From: Diadema setosum
Lineage: Eukaryota > Echinodermata > Echinoidea > Diadematoida > Diadematidae
Assembly (NCBI GenBank): GCA_033980235.1
Contig: CM067075.1
Coordinates: forward strand, 29,877,385 to 29,941,384
Direction: 5' to 3'
Length of the DNA: 64,000 bases
The position numbers were made by a program, and so were the translations under genes. Position 1 is the stretch's first letter; the number at the start of each line of letters is the position of its first letter. Shown in pieces: positions 44,877-56,226 of this stretch. The notes under the pieces are model-generated. The model had not been told where the DNA came from, made no database searches, and saw only the letters and a list, made by a program, of their open reading frames with translations.

Positions 44877-47052
44877 CAAATATTTAAGTCCACCATATGA
44901 ATTTCTAATGTATTCTTGAAAATCATTCAGATAAATGGCAAATAAAAGCGGAGAAAGGTTTTCACCCTGTCGTACACCAGTATTACAAGTAAAAAACTCT
45001 GACATCTCCCCCCCCCCAACGGCCACACATGATTTAGCACTGTCATAAATATTCTTAATGACAGTAAACAGTTTACCCCTAAGTCCCATCTTCAACATTT
45101 TGTACCATAAAGATGATCTATCAATTAGATCAAACGCTTTCTTTTAATCAATAAATGCACAGTTTAAGCGTTTTTTATTTTGCTGATAAAGATTATCAGG
45201 ATTTGTGTCTATACCCTTATTCTTAAAAATAGGAATGATAATCCCTATGCACCATTCAGTTGGAACAATAGCACTGTCCAGTACCACATTAAAGAACTTT
45301 ACCAACACATGAAGCATCTCTACGGGACAATTGTTAAGGAATTCATTTCTTATGAAATCTTTTCCACAGGCTTTTGAATTTTTAAGTTTCTTAATCATCA
45401 GTGCCACTTCTTCCAAAGTGACTGGGGCATCCAAGGGACCATCTGCCTCAACAATTTCTGAAGTACTATCTTCCAGGCTTGTGGGCTGGTCATCTTTGTT
45501 ATTACCTAAACGACTAAAATGATTAACAAAATCCCTTAATGAAACATTTCCTGTTTTCATTACTTTGCGTTCATTATTACTGTTGAGTAATTGCCAATAT
45601 TCTTTCGGATTGGATGCCTGTAATGAACGGAGAGATTCATTCAAATCTCTATGAAATGTCCTTCTTTTATGTCTTATTAAATTCTTATAAAGCTTTCCTG
45701 TAGACTCATAATGATTCAATAGACAAGTAGCCCCTGAACTGCCCAGAAATTTAAGCTTCCTCTTTAATCGATTTTTAACATTCAAATACTCGTGACGGGC
45801 AGCTCTGCATTCTGCATCAAACCAAGGCTGATGGTTGTTTTGATCCTTATTGACAGTCTCATTTGTGTTTACATTATGTCGAGATTGTATTCACTTACAA
45901 ATGCCAACATCTTGTGCAACACTGACGAACATATCGCATAAATTGTGAGTAACAAAAATCAATACTATTTTGATTTGCATTCCCATCTAAACATTCCACA
46001 TTTTCACACATTAGCTCAGCCGAGTCCTTGATTTTCTGTTTAAATATTGCAGCGCTATCACTGTTCCACTGGAATATTAAATAACTTTGACTTTCATTAG
46101 GCTGTAAATCTAAAATGGCGTTGTCTACTGCAGTGTTTTAAGAATTGTTATAAACAGTGTCGACATTCACAACATATTTAGAATTTTGGGAATGCAAGGT
46201 CACACTGACAGGACAATGAACATCTGACAAACATTTATCAAATACATCAATACTGAAATGTGTAATAGTAGAAAATAACTGGCGAGTTACAATAACATAA
46301 TCAATAGTGCTACAACCACCATTTTTGTTGAAGCATGTGTATTTTCCGACAGACTGATCTTCCCCTATTCTTCCATTAACAATCCTGAAATCAAAACTTT
46401 GGCACACATCAATAACAGACTTTCCATTATCATTTACATTTAATATTTACATCAGTATTATAACAAGCAGTTGGAATATGTAGGCCATCAGTAGTTACAT
46501 GCATATCAGAGACATCATGACAAAAGCCTAATTCAGTCTGATCTGTGAACTGATCTGTCAACACATCCTCTACATCTAAAAAATCATCAAGCACACCTGT
46601 CCTGGCATTGAAATCACCCAGCAAACAAAAGGGTGCATCATATCTACTTTTGATAGCAATAACATCCTGCACCACGTTGTCAAAAACTTCATTAGAATGG
46701 TGAACTGATCCCTCACATGGCAAGTACACTGCACCAAAAATAAACTCAAAACCTAAAATTTTACTATCTACCTTGACCCATAAAATTGATTCAGAAACTG
46801 TTGCATGAATTCTTTCGCCGGAACAATTAAAAATATGATTCTTCATCAGAATACAAATACCGTGAAACCCACCAAACTTTTGTTTATTGGAATATTTTGG
46901 CATACTATAACACTGAAAACCGCAAATATGAGTTTGAGACAGATTTGGTGTGTCTGTTATTGTCTCTAAAAGACAGATTACATCATATGCTTGCAAATGT
47001 AAGTCCAAAATTCCAATACCTAGTTTACTCTGCAAACCATTAACATTCAAAC

Positions 47053-47282
47053 TTATAAATGAGAAACAAACATACCTCGTTTCTTTTTGCAGGAGCAGGT
47101 CCAACCTCTAAATGTTGGGCAGAATGGCACCTCGGCGAAGCAACTGACCTTTCTGATGTAACTCATACCAAAGGGGAACTCATAACAACTGTTGACGAGT
47201 TCGTTAACCTTGGCATTTTGACCGTCTGCGTCATTTCCGGCCACTTCTTGCCATTTGCGGATCCCACGTTCTTCAGCGGTAC
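47053..47282 (-). CDS. SLC23: SLC23 C-terminal exon
   Basis: Starts in phase 1 after the acceptor CCACTTTCAG, giving TAEERGIRKWQ right after the IPG of the preceding exon, as in the family's (S/T)PEERG segment. It continues with CYEFPFGMSYIRK and VPFCPTFRGW, matching the conserved cytoplasmic tail (YDFP-G, IP-CP-F-GF pattern). After CKKKRG there are two options: read on through MFVSHL to TAA at 47053-47055, or splice at AACGAG/GTATGT (exon end 47076), a strong donor. The LINE begins at this same point, so the true terminus, or a further exon, has been obscured. Confidence 0.8.
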
Positions 47283-48470
47283 CTGAAAGTGGAAATTCGA
47301 CAAAAATTGCAACTTGGCACAAAATAATTATATGCTGTGTTTATATGCTAGAGTCTTGGAAATGGCAAAATGTAAGACTTTCGCGGATCATACAACAAAC
47401 ACGGGGTTCAACAACGGGAATGCAACAAGAGCAAACGGAAAATTCATGTATATGATGTCTGCGGGAATAAAAGAATTAAAAACAACATTCGGCGAAGTTT
47501 TGACCGAAGTTTAATAAAATGGACCAATCTAACAGCGACAGACGACGTGTCATAGCTAATAAGTGCATTCATTTCAACTGAAGAAGAGGTTAAATTACTT
47601 CGAATTAGGCTAATTGTGATATTCTTCGTAAGGAAAGGTGGCACAGAACGCTACTATACCAGTGCCAAGCTCAGAAAGCATCAATGAGAGAGAGAGGGAG
47701 AGAGAGAGAGAGAGAGGGAGAGAGGGACAGAGAGAGAGAGAAATAACAACGAGGTCAGATTTCACAGTCATGAATGTGTGAGGAGAAAATGTTGAACCGG
47801 ACTACCCCCATTCTCTCTCTCTCTATATATATTTTTTTTTCATTTTGGTTGTTGTTGTTCACTACCATGAAAATGATATAAAGTAGAGCAAAGTTTGATA
47901 TCAATGGTTTGGATGTTCAACTGCATGCGTTCCGTCAAAGCATTTGCGTTGACGGACAGAGTTCACATAATTTTTCTATGCCGGAAATACGCGATTGTCA
48001 CCAAAAGGACACCTCCAGATGATTTTCACATTTTTACATTTGAACAAGTATACCAAGTACAGAGTTTCAGAATTTATAGTGATTGGGTTGTGGAATGAGA
48101 ATGTTTTCAAATTTTACAACAAATTGCCATGAACAAGGATGATGACATGGCAGCCTCACCATTAGATGCATGAGTTGGGGCTCAAGGGAGTAGAAGAAAA
48201 GAAGATGGCATACATACATTCTACACAGGTGAACTTGTTAAGCAAATGGTATGTAATGGAATTACACTGCTACATTTCTGAAATACGAGGCTCCTATGTC
48301 ATCAACACTGTTTAGTGTAATTTATCTATGATTTTTCAGAGTATTGTTTCTCTGCTCAAGGACCACAATAAATTGCACAAATCTATACATGGAGCTGTCG
48401 ATTTATGTACTACATGATGTGCAGTTATGAAAATCGTCCGGAATGCCTCTTTAAGTATTTCTGTGCTTAC
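47283..48470 (-). other. SLC23 intron with (GA)n and repeat
   Basis: Holds a GAGAGA-rich tract (47684-47745), a TCTCTC tract (47812-47823) and, at 48010-48460, a copy of the repeat also at 40575-41085. That repeat ends within about 10 bp of the splice donor of the exon at 48471. No exon was seen in the remainder. Confidence 0.6.
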
Positions 48471-48566
48471 CTGGTATAGTGTTATCGAAGAAGAACCCAA
48501 AGAAACCGCCGACGAACATACTGGTAGACAACAGAACTTCGATGATTTGATCTAACTCAGCCACAC
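48471..48566 (-). CDS. SLC23: SLC23 exon: late membrane segment
   Basis: 96-bp phase 1-1 exon reading [32 protein letters not shown]. It matches the family's penultimate membrane helix and the DNT-PG loop that precedes the PEERG segment. Acceptor TGCCTATAG and donor ACCAG/GTAAGC are canonical. Confidence 0.9.
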
Positions 48567-48707
48567 CTATAGGCAAATTAATGAAAGTTGTATAATACTC
48601 AAATCATTTGATTAATTAAAGAAAAATAATCCGATTGGAGTTGAAGAACGACACAATAACTCACAAAGTTGGGATTTATAGCATTGACTGAAGCTTTCGC
48701 GTTTCAT

Positions 48708-48742
<35 letters not shown>

Positions 48743-48812
48743 ATAATATTTCATGTTCTATGCATCTATGCACACGTAAATCTTTGTTTGTTTCTTTCTT
48801 TCTTTCTTTCTT

Positions 48813-48848
<36 letters not shown>

Positions 48849-49039
48849 ACATAAGGTATAGATATATATAGATATAGATGTATATGATTATTCAGCTATA
48901 TTTATTTAACTGTTAAGGGTTCCTGCTCGGAGTCTAAGAAGACATTGGTTTACAACAGTAGTAATTGTGGAAACTCCCTGAAAGACGTCATTCCTGAGCA
49001 ATGGGCGAAAATTCGTCTTTCACGGAGTTTCCTTTATTT

Positions 49040-49101
<62 letters not shown>

Positions 49102-49556
49102 ATACATACATACATACATACATACATGCACATTGTGTATGTATAACAGAGAGAGGGAGAGGAAGAGAGCAGGATAGCTTAAACACGTGTTTTCGATAAC
49201 AGAAACAAGGTAGCACAATATGAGAGATGTGGTTTCGGCGTTACTTGTTTTCGTTTCTTTTTATTTCTTTTCTCCTCTTTATCTCTTTAAGGTTGTATTG
49301 AGTGCTTTGCTTGCCAAGGGTACGCTACCATTTGCCATGTACTTGACTCTTTGATTCTTCTTCTTCTTTTTCTTTATTTCCATTGGATGTATAAAATGTA
49401 ACTGTTCGACAATCTGAAGTTAAATCATGAAATTACATTGTGTATCTATATAGTAAAAGACCGACGGGGCATTGTATAAAATAAACATTCTAATGATGTG
49501 TTTCTGCAATAGCAAACAGCAAGGGAGTAAGAATGAGGGGGGGGGGGGATTCCTAC
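48567..49556 (-). other. SLC23 intron with CT, TTTC and TA microsatellites
   Basis: (CT)n at 48711-48740 and 48818-48844, TTTC units at 48791-48818, (AT)n at 49043-49099, CATA units to about 49125, and a G-run at 49538-49549 eight bases before the exon. Confidence 0.8.
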
Positions 49557-49700
49557 CAGTTTGGATGAAGTCTGGGTTGCTTTGTATGTAGTAGGGAATG
49601 CAAAGACCAGCGAGTATGGAGAAACCTAAGATGAACAGGTTCCTGGTCGAGGTGAGGTCAACAAACTTCAGATTCGACAAGCCAACTGCAGCAACCATAC
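49557..49700 (-). CDS. SLC23: SLC23 exon: GLSN / RNLF segment
   Basis: 144-bp phase 1-1 exon: [27 protein letters not shown], then [15 protein letters not shown]. The AVGLSNLQFVD and (S/T)RNLF motifs are diagnostic of animal SLC23 proteins. Acceptor CTTCTGCAG, donor AACTG/GTAGGA. Confidence 0.95.
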
Positions 49701-50716
49701 CTGCAGAAGTTGGTAATGTAGAAAGCAAAGGATTCTTTTTACATAAATTATAATAATTTTCGCTATTTCGTTCATAACTATGAACTTTCTGCTATCAATT
49801 CCTAAAAGCAATGGTCGGATTATGACGTTGTAATTTCCATCAACGCAAGACAAGACTTCAGATATTGCCTGAATACGAGCTAATAAAAGGTCACGTGACA
49901 GCATCAAATGGAATACTGTAATGCATTCACTTTACGTACATGTACAACAGGAAATGAACAGTCTACAAGAGTATACGCTACTTGTGCATGTCATAGCTTC
50001 CATGCTATCAGTTATAGTTTTGGCGATACACATGTATTTTGTCATTACTTCGCCATTCTTGTTTTAGAATACCTGTACAAGTTATACTGATGACATAGCA
50101 ATAGCCGGTGCACGTTATGAGTTATAATTAGCTCATGTACACATTGGTACATAATGACCTTTCTTTTTTTTCTCTCTCTCAATTGGTTAGGCACTTCACT
50201 CGTTTTCAAAGCGGCATGATGCAAAAACTTGCTCGACATAATGCAAAAGCTTGCTCGACATAACAATATGGAATTCGCGTTCAAACAAAGAATGATGATG
50301 ATAATTATGATGATGAACAGCATTTGTATAGCGCCATATATCTGTTATGGTATATACATTACTCGCGTTTTGACCACGTGACTAGAACAGTCCGTCAGCT
50401 GACATTTAGGTAGGCATCCATTTCATTGTTGTTGTTTTTTTTATTGAATGCAATAACCTTTTTCTTTTGATATTGCCAAATACATGTACCATGCTTGCTG
50501 TCAGGTGGATGCGCTTGCAAGCCCAATTCAGATAAGGTTTACATAAATAATCATCACATCATAGATGCTTATCTCAGTGAATTAACAAATCGAAATATCT
50601 GTTGGTACATTGACCTTTTTGTGATCATGCGCAAATAGGATATTTTTTTATCTTTTTTTAACGAATTGGTCTGTATACATGTGTATATCACCGTACGTTG
50701 CCTGCTGCGCCCTTAC
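49701..50716 (-). other. SLC23 intron with interspersed repeat
   Basis: 50190-50640 is a repeat also present, in the same orientation, at 59575-59940 in another intron of this gene (GGCACTTCACTC, AATGCAAAAGCTTGC, GTCAGGTGGATG and GACCTTTTT blocks). Nothing else was recognised. Confidence 0.6.
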
Positions 50717-50846
50717 CGAACATGACGAAGAACATTCCACCGACAATAGGATCGGGAATCATGACAAAGAGGGCGCCAAACTTGGACAAGCATCCGAGAA
50801 TGATCATGAGAAGTCCGCCCATTTGAATCACTCGTCTGCTGCCAAC
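50717..50846 (-). CDS. SLC23: SLC23 exon: IPDPIVGGM segment
   Basis: 130-bp exon, phase 0 in and 1 out: VGSRRVIQMGGLLMI, then LSKFGALFVMIPDPIVGGMFF. It completes the NAT signature (ITK from the previous exon plus VGSRR) and contains the highly conserved P(D/E)P--GG motif. Acceptor ATCAAAG, donor TTCG/GTAAGG. Confidence 0.95.
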
Positions 50847-51549
50847 CTTTGATCAATGAAAGCGAGTTCATGAAATGAAAGTGAGGTGGGGGTTGGGGTG
50901 AAGGGACAAGAGATAGATAGACGATAGCTCTCGAGAAAGGTCAACAAAATGTGATATCCTTCAAGCAATTTGGGACGGTGACTCAAATGCCGTAGTCGTA
51001 TAACCCATGTCTCTCATTTCTCTTTCCCTCCCCCCCCCCCCATCCCCTCCCCACTGTCTCTCTCATTATCTCAAAATGAGACTGATCTTATATCGTTTGT
51101 ACACAGGTTACCTGTGCAGTGGCATTATATGTCATACGTCGAGATTTTCAGGTCATTATTGGTTTGTCTACTATTTTTTTTTTAAACAAACACCAAAATC
51201 ATCGTGATCGGTGACTTGCAATGTATATCACTTTAAAACTCATACTGTTGATACATTTTGTTTACCGGAATCCAGTATTTCTAGTGACACAAGAACAACA
51301 TTTAAAATTGGCAATTTCATATCACAGAGGCGAATTTTCATTGCACTGTTCTAGAATTAATCAAACATATTTGCGGTATACACTTGTGAATGACATCTTG
51401 TCGACGGTAACAAAATAAAAGTGACGTTATACAACGAACAATTGAGATTATGATCATGTCAATCATGACGACACAATTAAAGTCATTTTATAGTGAAGCA
51501 AAAACAAGCAAGCAAACAAATAGTTGAAAAGGGACAGGTCTGAAGTCAC
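50847..51549 (-). other. SLC23 intron, nothing recognised
   Basis: AT-rich with a C-run at 51030-51041. No element or exon identified. Confidence 0.6.
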
Positions 51550-51803
51550 CTTCGTAATGCCAATGGCACCAATGTTCTCACTGTACGATGTGGTGCCGTT
51601 TCCCGAGCCGATCGCACCGGCGATCACACAGCCTATTCCCTCCATACCAATGCCGCGGCTCACAGCGTGCGACGGAGGGGGCGGGGCCCCTGACAGTCTC
51701 GCGCACGCGTAATAGTCGCCCACGGATTCGATCATGGAAGCGAGGACACCCGCCAGCATGCCGAAAACTCCGGCGACAGAGACCGTTGGCAAACCCCACT
51801 GAC
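51550..51803 (-). CDS. SLC23: SLC23 exon: NAT signature and [12 protein letters not shown] segment
   Basis: 254-bp exon, phase 1 in and 0 out. It reads [31 protein letters not shown], then [37 protein letters not shown]. The Glu of ESVGDYY and the Asn of ENIG are substrate-site residues in studied family members such as UapA and UraA. At the first NAT-motif position (Q/E/P) this protein has Glu, as in bacterial uracil carriers, where vertebrate ascorbate carriers have Pro. It is the largest and most GC-rich coding exon of the gene. Confidence 0.97.
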
Positions 51804-52439
51804 CTGTCATTCGTATGGCAAAAGTGTTGTAGAGAATGATTATGGTAACTAAAAGCTTATTACTTATTTGCGGTACTGTAGTTCAGTGGGTAAAATCTGA
51901 ACTCTTCGACAGAAAATCTAACATTCTATTACGGAAGAGAGGGAAATACTGATGGCACAACAACATGTCACACATTCTGACGACGAAACAAATCACCACC
52001 ACCATGATAACCAGACCAACAAGAAAACTTTATTCTTCCATCGCCTCACGCGCCATTAATATAGTCTCCATTCATTTTCTTTCCCAACGTGGGCCCAACA
52101 AGCCACACCCACTTTGTACAAATGCACATTTCTAACAGTTTCATTCATGGCACTTCAGTAATGTTTCGCCCACCTTATGCAGCTTGGCCCGGGTGTCGCG
52201 GGTTGTGAGACAACGCTGAGGAAACATTTCCGGTGTCCTTTAGGAGATCAGTGTCAGGGATGTGATTTAAGGTCTACTGTATAAATTCAGAGCAGCCTCT
52301 TCAGTATTGCTGCTGCTCTACCAAAGGGCTCTGCCATTATTTCTACCCTAAATTTGCCAGGTGATACCCATTCTTATACATGTACCTCGGTCGAGAGGGT
52401 CATGGTGGAAATAGAAATATAAAAAAAAAGAAACCTTTT

Positions 52440-52695
52440 GTCAAGGCCCATTCGCTGTATAGTGACTATAGCGGGCAAGCGAAGCGAGACCAGCCGAGAG
52501 CGTCAACGCTATCCAACTCAGCCGAGCTCTCATCGTTTGCCCCCCTCCCCCCTCCCCCCCCCCCCCCCCCCCCATTCGCTAACCACCATAGTGAAAGGGC
52601 CTTGGCAAAAGGCTAACACTCAGCTGGATTCGAACTCGGGGCCTGGGACTGGAAGCCAAGTGTCTTTTCGCACTATGCCTCAGTGGCCCATAATG
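52440..52695 (-). mobile_element. tRNA-derived SINE
   Basis: On the minus strand the head reads TGGGCCACTGAGGCATAGTG, with AGGCATAGTGC (52680-52670) close to an A box, then AGTTCGAATCC (52636-52626), an almost perfect B box, spaced as in a tRNA-like pol III promoter. A non-tRNA body follows with GCCTTTTGCCAAGGCC, a G-run, and an AAACGATGAGAGC block. The 3' end is uncertain, near the T-run at 52420-52440. Confidence 0.65.
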
Positions 52696-52799
52696 ATTGA
52701 TTTCCCAGCAATGTGGCATAATTATTATCACTGTCATCATTATTGAGATCATCACTGACATCATCATCATCGTTATCATTTCATTATCATTATTCTGAG

Positions 52800-52882
52800 T
52801 ATATTAGTAGTAGTAGGAGTAGTATCAGTTGCAGTAGGAGTAGGAGTAGGAGGTCGTGGAGTTGTAGTAGTTTTACGTAGTT

Positions 52883-52954
<72 letters not shown>

Positions 52955-53130
52955 CTAGTAGTAGTAGTAGTAGTAGCAGTAGTAGTAGTAGTAGTAGTAA
53001 TAATAATAATAATAGTTAGTAGTAGTAGTAGTAGTAGAACTACTATTACAACCTGTATTGTTATCATCACTAGCATGATAATAATCGCAATCATCATCAT
53101 CACCATGCATTATCATCATCATCATCATCA
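52800..53130. repeat. (TAG)n / (CAT)n trinucleotide microsatellite
   Basis: Mostly TAG/GTA units from 52860 to 53035, preceded by degenerate TAG/AGG and followed by CAT units. Open frames here encode single-residue runs only. Confidence 0.95.
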
Positions 53131-53243
53131 TTTTGACTTCCAAAGTTGTGACTTACTATGGACACAGCAAAGAATCATGAAATTCAAACAAAAGCATGAA
53201 CTATTTAGACAATTTTAACAACAAAATCTCAAGAGCAACTCGC

Positions 53244-53400
53244 CTGGATATGGAATCCTAAACCAAGCCGCCTCATTCAAGACCTGAACCCTCAGATCAG
53301 TGCGCGCATTGTAGCCATAGCTATCAGGGTCCGTCGGAAAGACGTTGGTTTCCGTCAAAATGAAAGCAAAAAGCCACGAGAGTAGAATGGCCATAATAAC
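53244..53400 (-). CDS. SLC23: SLC23 exon with GC splice donor
   Basis: 157-bp exon, phase 0 in and 1 out: VIMAILLSWLFAFILTETN, FPTDPDSYGYNARTD, then AAWFRIPYPG. It matches the family's (L)TDVLPTDP and WIRIPYP-QWG region. The acceptor GCTCACAG is normal. The donor is TCCAG/GCGAGT, a GC-type donor in otherwise ideal context. The phase-1 end joins the next exon exactly at the PG-QWG junction, so the donor position is well supported. Confidence 0.92.
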
Positions 53401-54929
53401 CTGTGAGCGAAAAAGGGAACACAGGAGGAGAAAGAAACAAAACATAAAATCACTTTTAATTTCATTCTTTTTGGTAAGAGTTGTTCACAAATTCAACTCA
53501 ATCTATACTGCTGTAAGTAAGTTGCTATTTTACTTGCACCCAACCCCCAGGCTTCGTGACTGTTTTTTGTTTTTTTTTTAATCAACGTGCCACTTACATT
53601 ATTCTATATGTAAAATGACTTTGAACATTAAGCAAGCTCACGTGAAAGAACATCAGACTTGGTACTCATGTTACCTGTAGATGCTGGTAGTAATACAAAT
53701 TATACATGGTATCCTAAATTATTTTCACTACTGTAACTTTGGCCCCATTACGCCAATAATTTTACCTATAGTTAACATTGTTTTGTTTGTCTGACGTAAA
53801 TTATGTACTAGTAAATAGTCAGTTCCGGTTTCATGAGCGGACTTCCCAAGTAGACTTATCATCCTAGGTCACCGCAGCTGATAATAATTAAATTTCAACT
53901 CACGGTGAGAACCTACGGGATTCCTAAAAATATTTTGCATGAGGAAAAACAACAGATAGAAAGAGATAAGGCACTATACATTCCTGTGTTTTGTTAACTT
54001 TGACGATCACGAGTTAATGTCCAAGCTTTTGTCACAGTTTAAATCATCAGTTTATGACAGCAATAAAACCGAATTGATATTTGGCCTATATGTGGGGGGA
54101 AAAAAGAACGCGGTACGGTAATAATCATTTTCCAGTATCAATATGGGACAATGGACTAAAAATAATGGACATGGGGTCGAGTATTAATGAGGTTAAAATA
54201 CAGGTTCCAGTCATGTAAGCGGACAAGGAAGGGGGAGGGGGAGGAGGGGATTGCAGTCCGACGAGGTGCAAAAGCAGTAGTCAGGGACCTGTCCCGTTGC
54301 CATTTCTGTCTTTCTTCTGCCCGCTCAATCGTGGATATCGCTCTTCTCGCATGTATCGCCCTCTTGCGGCCAAGAGTAAACAGAGTTCATCCACTGAACT
54401 ACATATAGCAGCCGCGCGGCATTCTGGTGATAATGTCTTTGTCATTATAGGGCTCACACCTGTAAATAAAATGGACTGTCCTAGACCCCTTCACAAATTC
54501 GTACCAAAGATACCAAAATAAATGAAGAAAAAAATTAATTAAAAATCAGTGATGTAGTTTGGCAAAAAAAAACTGAATAGCTGTAGATATTGAGTATGAA
54601 TTCCTCTACAAACAGCATTTTGGTTGGAAGATGAAAGCTTTTCTGATGGAATTTGAGGGGACTATATTTCATTGGGTACGTGTACGGAAAATAGGTGATT
54701 TTTTTGAGTGACAAGAAACTCGTAGTCTGGCTTTGCGGACCCCTGGACAGAATTAGGGCAGAACAACCCACCCTGGCAATCTGATGGATGAAAGGTTATA
54801 TCTCACTTATTCAGGTTAGTGAAGATGAAACACCTCATTTCTCCCAGCTATTTTACAGAATTTTTTTGATATTTGAATTTTAACACACGTCTCTATGGGG
54901 AATTATTTACCCGTGTGAGCCCTATAGCT

Positions 54930-55550
54930 GTGTTCAGACCGAGGCGGTTTTGGTCGGAGTAACTTCGGAGGAAGGGTCGGAGGAAGCTTGGTAGGAGTAA
55001 CTTCGGAGGATAGGTCGTAAGTTCCTCCGATCGGAGGAACTTACCACGACCTCTTCCTCCGAACGAGCTACTCCTGAGTTTTCTCAGGAGTATCTCGCTA
55101 CCACGACTAGCCGGTCGGAGTCAATTGCAAGTGCGGACAAGCCCTCGGAATATTTATGAACTTACATGCCTTACGACCTAGGTAAAACTTCCTGGGTCAA
55201 ATCGCAATGTTGACATTTTGCGACTACACGTGCGCGTGTAGTGCAATTCTAACCTAGTCGATCGCGACGAAGAAGCTAGCGCTTTTATATGCAGAAATTT
55301 CCATCAACAAGAATGGAGAAGACAAATGCCACTGGTAAAAAACAATCGCATGGTCGAGTGCTACTCGACGAGCGCGGCGCTGCCACTTCCGGAAGTTACA
55401 CCGACCCTCGCACATAAATTGGTCGGAGTTTCTTCCCACGACCGTCGTGTGTACACAAGGGTCGTGGTGAGATATGCATTAATTTGAATTTTAATTGCCG
55501 TGCCATAAATTTTACTCCGACTAGAAATACTTCTGAACATGGCTTATAAC
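54930..55550. mobile_element. MITE-like element with GTCGGAGTAACTTC repeats
   Basis: Ends resemble each other inversely: GCTGTGTTCAGACCGAGG on the left, and inverse GCCATGTTCAGAAGTATT on the right. Inside, GGTCGGAG, ACTTCGGAGGA and TCCTCCGA blocks repeat in both orientations, including a palindromic GTTCCTCCGATCGGAGGAAC at 55021-55040. Confidence 0.6.
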
Positions 55551-55929
55551 TATTCGGGTTGGGAAAGAATATTTACATTCGGACAGTAATCCTACACCTG
55601 GAGGGTACAGTTATCTTCGAAGATAAGCTCGTAGTTAAAAAGCATCGTGCAGATGCCCTCTTTGTATAACTAACTTGAAGTTAACTCGAAGGTAGCTATT
55701 TACGAGATATCTCCGGGTTAATAGCGCTCTATATCAACGAGCCGCAGGGAGTCCCCGCTCGTAGTTAAGAATCGTGTGTACAGGCTTTGTTGATTTGTAA
55801 GTTGTAGATAACGTAGTTACAGGGAGCAGTTAGTCTATCCTCGATAGCTACTTTCGATGATAAGTTTCCTCATGTGAAGCTCGTCGTACTAAGGGGGCAA
55901 AGCTTATCCTCGTCTGAACGTAAAAGTTA

Positions 55930-56090
55930 GCAAAGATGCGTTCAGACGGTGATCCATATAATCTCGAGGATACCTATCTTTGAAGATGAGCTCTGGTCCC
56001 CTGACTACGACGCGCGTTCACATGACGAAGTTCATCCTCGAAGGTATGGCTATACTCGAGTTTACGTATCACCGTCTGAACGTAATTATT
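55930..56090. mobile_element. Short MITE beside SLC23 splice donor
   Basis: TGCGTTCAGACGGTGAT on the left is mirrored by ATCACCGTCTGAACGTA on the right. About 155 bp. The right end lies about 20 bp from the donor of the exon at 56106. Confidence 0.7.
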
Positions 56091-56105
56091 TGATACGTTA
56101 CTCAC

Positions 56106-56226
56106 GGGAAAGAGTTTGAAGAGAAAAAGATCGGTCTTATGGCAGCCCTTGGACCTGGAGAAGCCCAGGCATGGAATAGAAAATCGTGCCAGGTACTGAG
56201 AAAAGATCACCATGAGTCCGATGGTC
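56106..56226 (-). CDS. SLC23: SLC23 exon: FSQYL segment
   Basis: 121-bp exon, phase 2 in and 0 out: LTIGLMVIFSQYLARFSIP, then CHKTDLFLFKLFP. The LFSQYL motif and FK-FP before the next helix are family features. Acceptor TTTTGACAG, donor TTCCC/GTGAGT. Confidence 0.93.

Larger units (their letters stand above)
43033..47075 (-). mobile_element. Broken APE-type non-LTR retrotransposon (LINE)
   Basis: Minus-strand LINE of about 4 kb, 5'-truncated near 47075. Endonuclease motifs in order: SLNVNGLQSK, LLETITD, LLGDFNART (46430-47050), then CSTIDYVIVT and SDVHCPV (46138-46407). Reverse transcriptase: PWFDAECRAAR (about 45800), CIGIIIPIFKNKG, CAFID-stop-KKAFD (about 45140), GVRQGENLSPLLFAIYLND (44862-45098), LLYADDTIIL (about 44490), then LYGCEVWGYE (about 44090). 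It is broken by frameshifts, stops, an apparent deletion between NPDN and NKKRLN, and a MITE. The 3' end is AATAAA followed by three ATCTTACAA-like units (43033-43065). The clade is not assigned. Confidence 0.9.
51804..53243 (-). other. SLC23 intron with SINE and (TAG)n tract
   Basis: Contains a tRNA-derived SINE (about 52440-52695) and a TAG/AAT trinucleotide region (52800-53130), listed separately. 51804-52440 shows nothing recognisable. Confidence 0.6.
53401..56105 (-). other. SLC23 intron holding two MITE-like elements
   Basis: 53401-54920 has no recognised feature apart from short homopolymers. Elements at about 54930-55550 and 55930-56090 are listed separately. 55590-55930 carries TCGAAGATAAGCTCG and CTCGTAGTTAA repeats probably related to the second element. 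Confidence 0.6.

Noticed and set aside
52621..52695. Genuine tRNA gene on the minus strand
   Set aside because: A and B boxes are present but a full cloverleaf and acceptor stem were not apparent; a SINE head fits better.
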